Shown here in pieces: positions 45,811 through 46,124 of a stretch of DNA of 46,124 bases; positions within the stretch are counted from its first letter, which is position 1, and every line of letters begins with the position of its first letter. The notes under the pieces were generated by a model. It was not told where the DNA came from and did not search any database. It worked only from the letters and a program-made list of their open reading frames with translations. A program made the position numbers and the translations under genes. The stretch lies in NCBI GenBank assembly GCA_041175665.1, contig JBEDEM010000004.1, positions 1 through 46,124 of the forward strand, read 5' to 3'. The stretch is from UBA3064 sp016868095 (GTDB lineage: Bacteria > Pseudomonadota > Gammaproteobacteria > Burkholderiales > Burkholderiaceae_E).

Positions 45811-46124
45811 ATGGACCGTTTCGCGATTCACGGCGGGCATCGACTCGAGGGAAGCATTGAGGTGTCAGGGGCCAAAAACGCAGCGCTTCCGATTCTTGCT
45901 GCTTGTCTGCTGAGCGCCGATAAGTTCGAACTCGCCAACGTTCCCCAATTGCAAGACATACGGACCATGCAAAGGCTTTTGGCCGGCATGGGCGTCAAAC
46001 TTGTTCGTGATGGTCATCAGATGCAAGTGCAAGCTGATGCGGTAAGTTCGGTCGAAGCGCCCTACGAACTTGTCAAGACCATGCGTGCGAGCATTTTGGT
46101 GCTTGGTCCTTTGCTTGCGCGATT
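45811..46124 (+). CDS. murA: UDP-N-acetylglucosamine 1-carboxyvinyltransferase, N-terminal part (3' end outside window)
   Basis: First committed step of peptidoglycan synthesis: transfer of enolpyruvate to UDP-GlcNAc. About 104 residues are visible: MDRFAIHGGHRLEGSIEVSGAKNAALPILAACLL with the catalytic Lys-Asn pair (SGAKNAALP), and YELVKTMRASILVLGPLLAR. The fosfomycin-target cysteine lies beyond the window end. The ribosome binding site GGGGAA precedes ATG 45811. The frame runs open through the last base. Confidence 0.97.
   Translation, partial: MDRFAIHGGHRLEGSIEVSGAKNAALPILAACLLSADKFELANVPQLQDIRTMQRLLAGMGVKLVRDGHQMQVQADAVSSVEAPYELVKTMRASILVLGPLLAR

Overview
The window looks like the chromosome of a betaproteobacterium, most likely order Burkholderiales. 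I base this on gene order rather than any database match: the aa3 cytochrome oxidase cluster with its small assembly genes, DUF2970 and DUF2909; the ispE / tRNA-Gln / prs / rplY / pth block; the kdsD-lptC-lptA-lptB-rpoN-hpf-ptsN-hprK-rapZ block; and mla genes running into ibaG/bolA and murA. Coding density is very high, many neighbours overlap by 1-4 bases, and almost everything is housekeeping.

Layout: (1) 1-7565, the end of cytochrome c oxidase subunit I followed by Cox11, subunit III, SURF1, a SCO-like protein, heme A synthase, heme O synthase and Sco, i.e. oxidase subunits plus heme A and copper insertion. (2) 7562-12956, glutathione peroxidase, an EamA transporter, rpoH behind a HrcA/CIRCE operator, ftsY, rsmD, coaD and a YfhL-type ferredoxin. 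(3) 12979-16729, divergent ppx and ppk whose start codons overlap. (4) 16837-18795, a small accessory patch: an unrecognised membrane protein, a PIN-nuclease/HTH toxin-antitoxin-like pair with its own promoter and phased operator-like repeats, and a possible phage-integrase N-terminal remnant. (5) 18956-25311, ychF, a 5'-nucleotidase, an N-acyl-D-amino-acid deacylase, pth, rplY, prs and tRNA-Gln. (6) 25366-30440, ispE, a LolB-like protein, a TPR protein, then mutM and mutY. (7) 30489-38340, a long minus-strand run: LON-domain protein, rapZ, hprK, ptsN, hpf, rpoN, lptB, lptA, lptC, kdsD (nitrogen-PTS regulation, sigma-54 and LPS transport). (8) 38372-46124, a KefB/C-type antiporter, mlaF-E-D, mlaA, mlaC, mlaB, an ABC-2 type ATPase without its permease, a BolA/IbaG protein and the start of murA.

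I did not find a clearly new large system. The points most worth checking are the CIRCE element on the rpoH promoter, the loss of the lipid-attachment cysteine from both the LolB-like protein and MlaA, the orphan ABC-2 ATPase, the four 10-bp-phased repeats before the PIN/HTH pair, and several short in-frame tandem duplications (ftsY, mlaA, mlaB, the SCO-like gene), one of which multiplies the start codon of mlaB.
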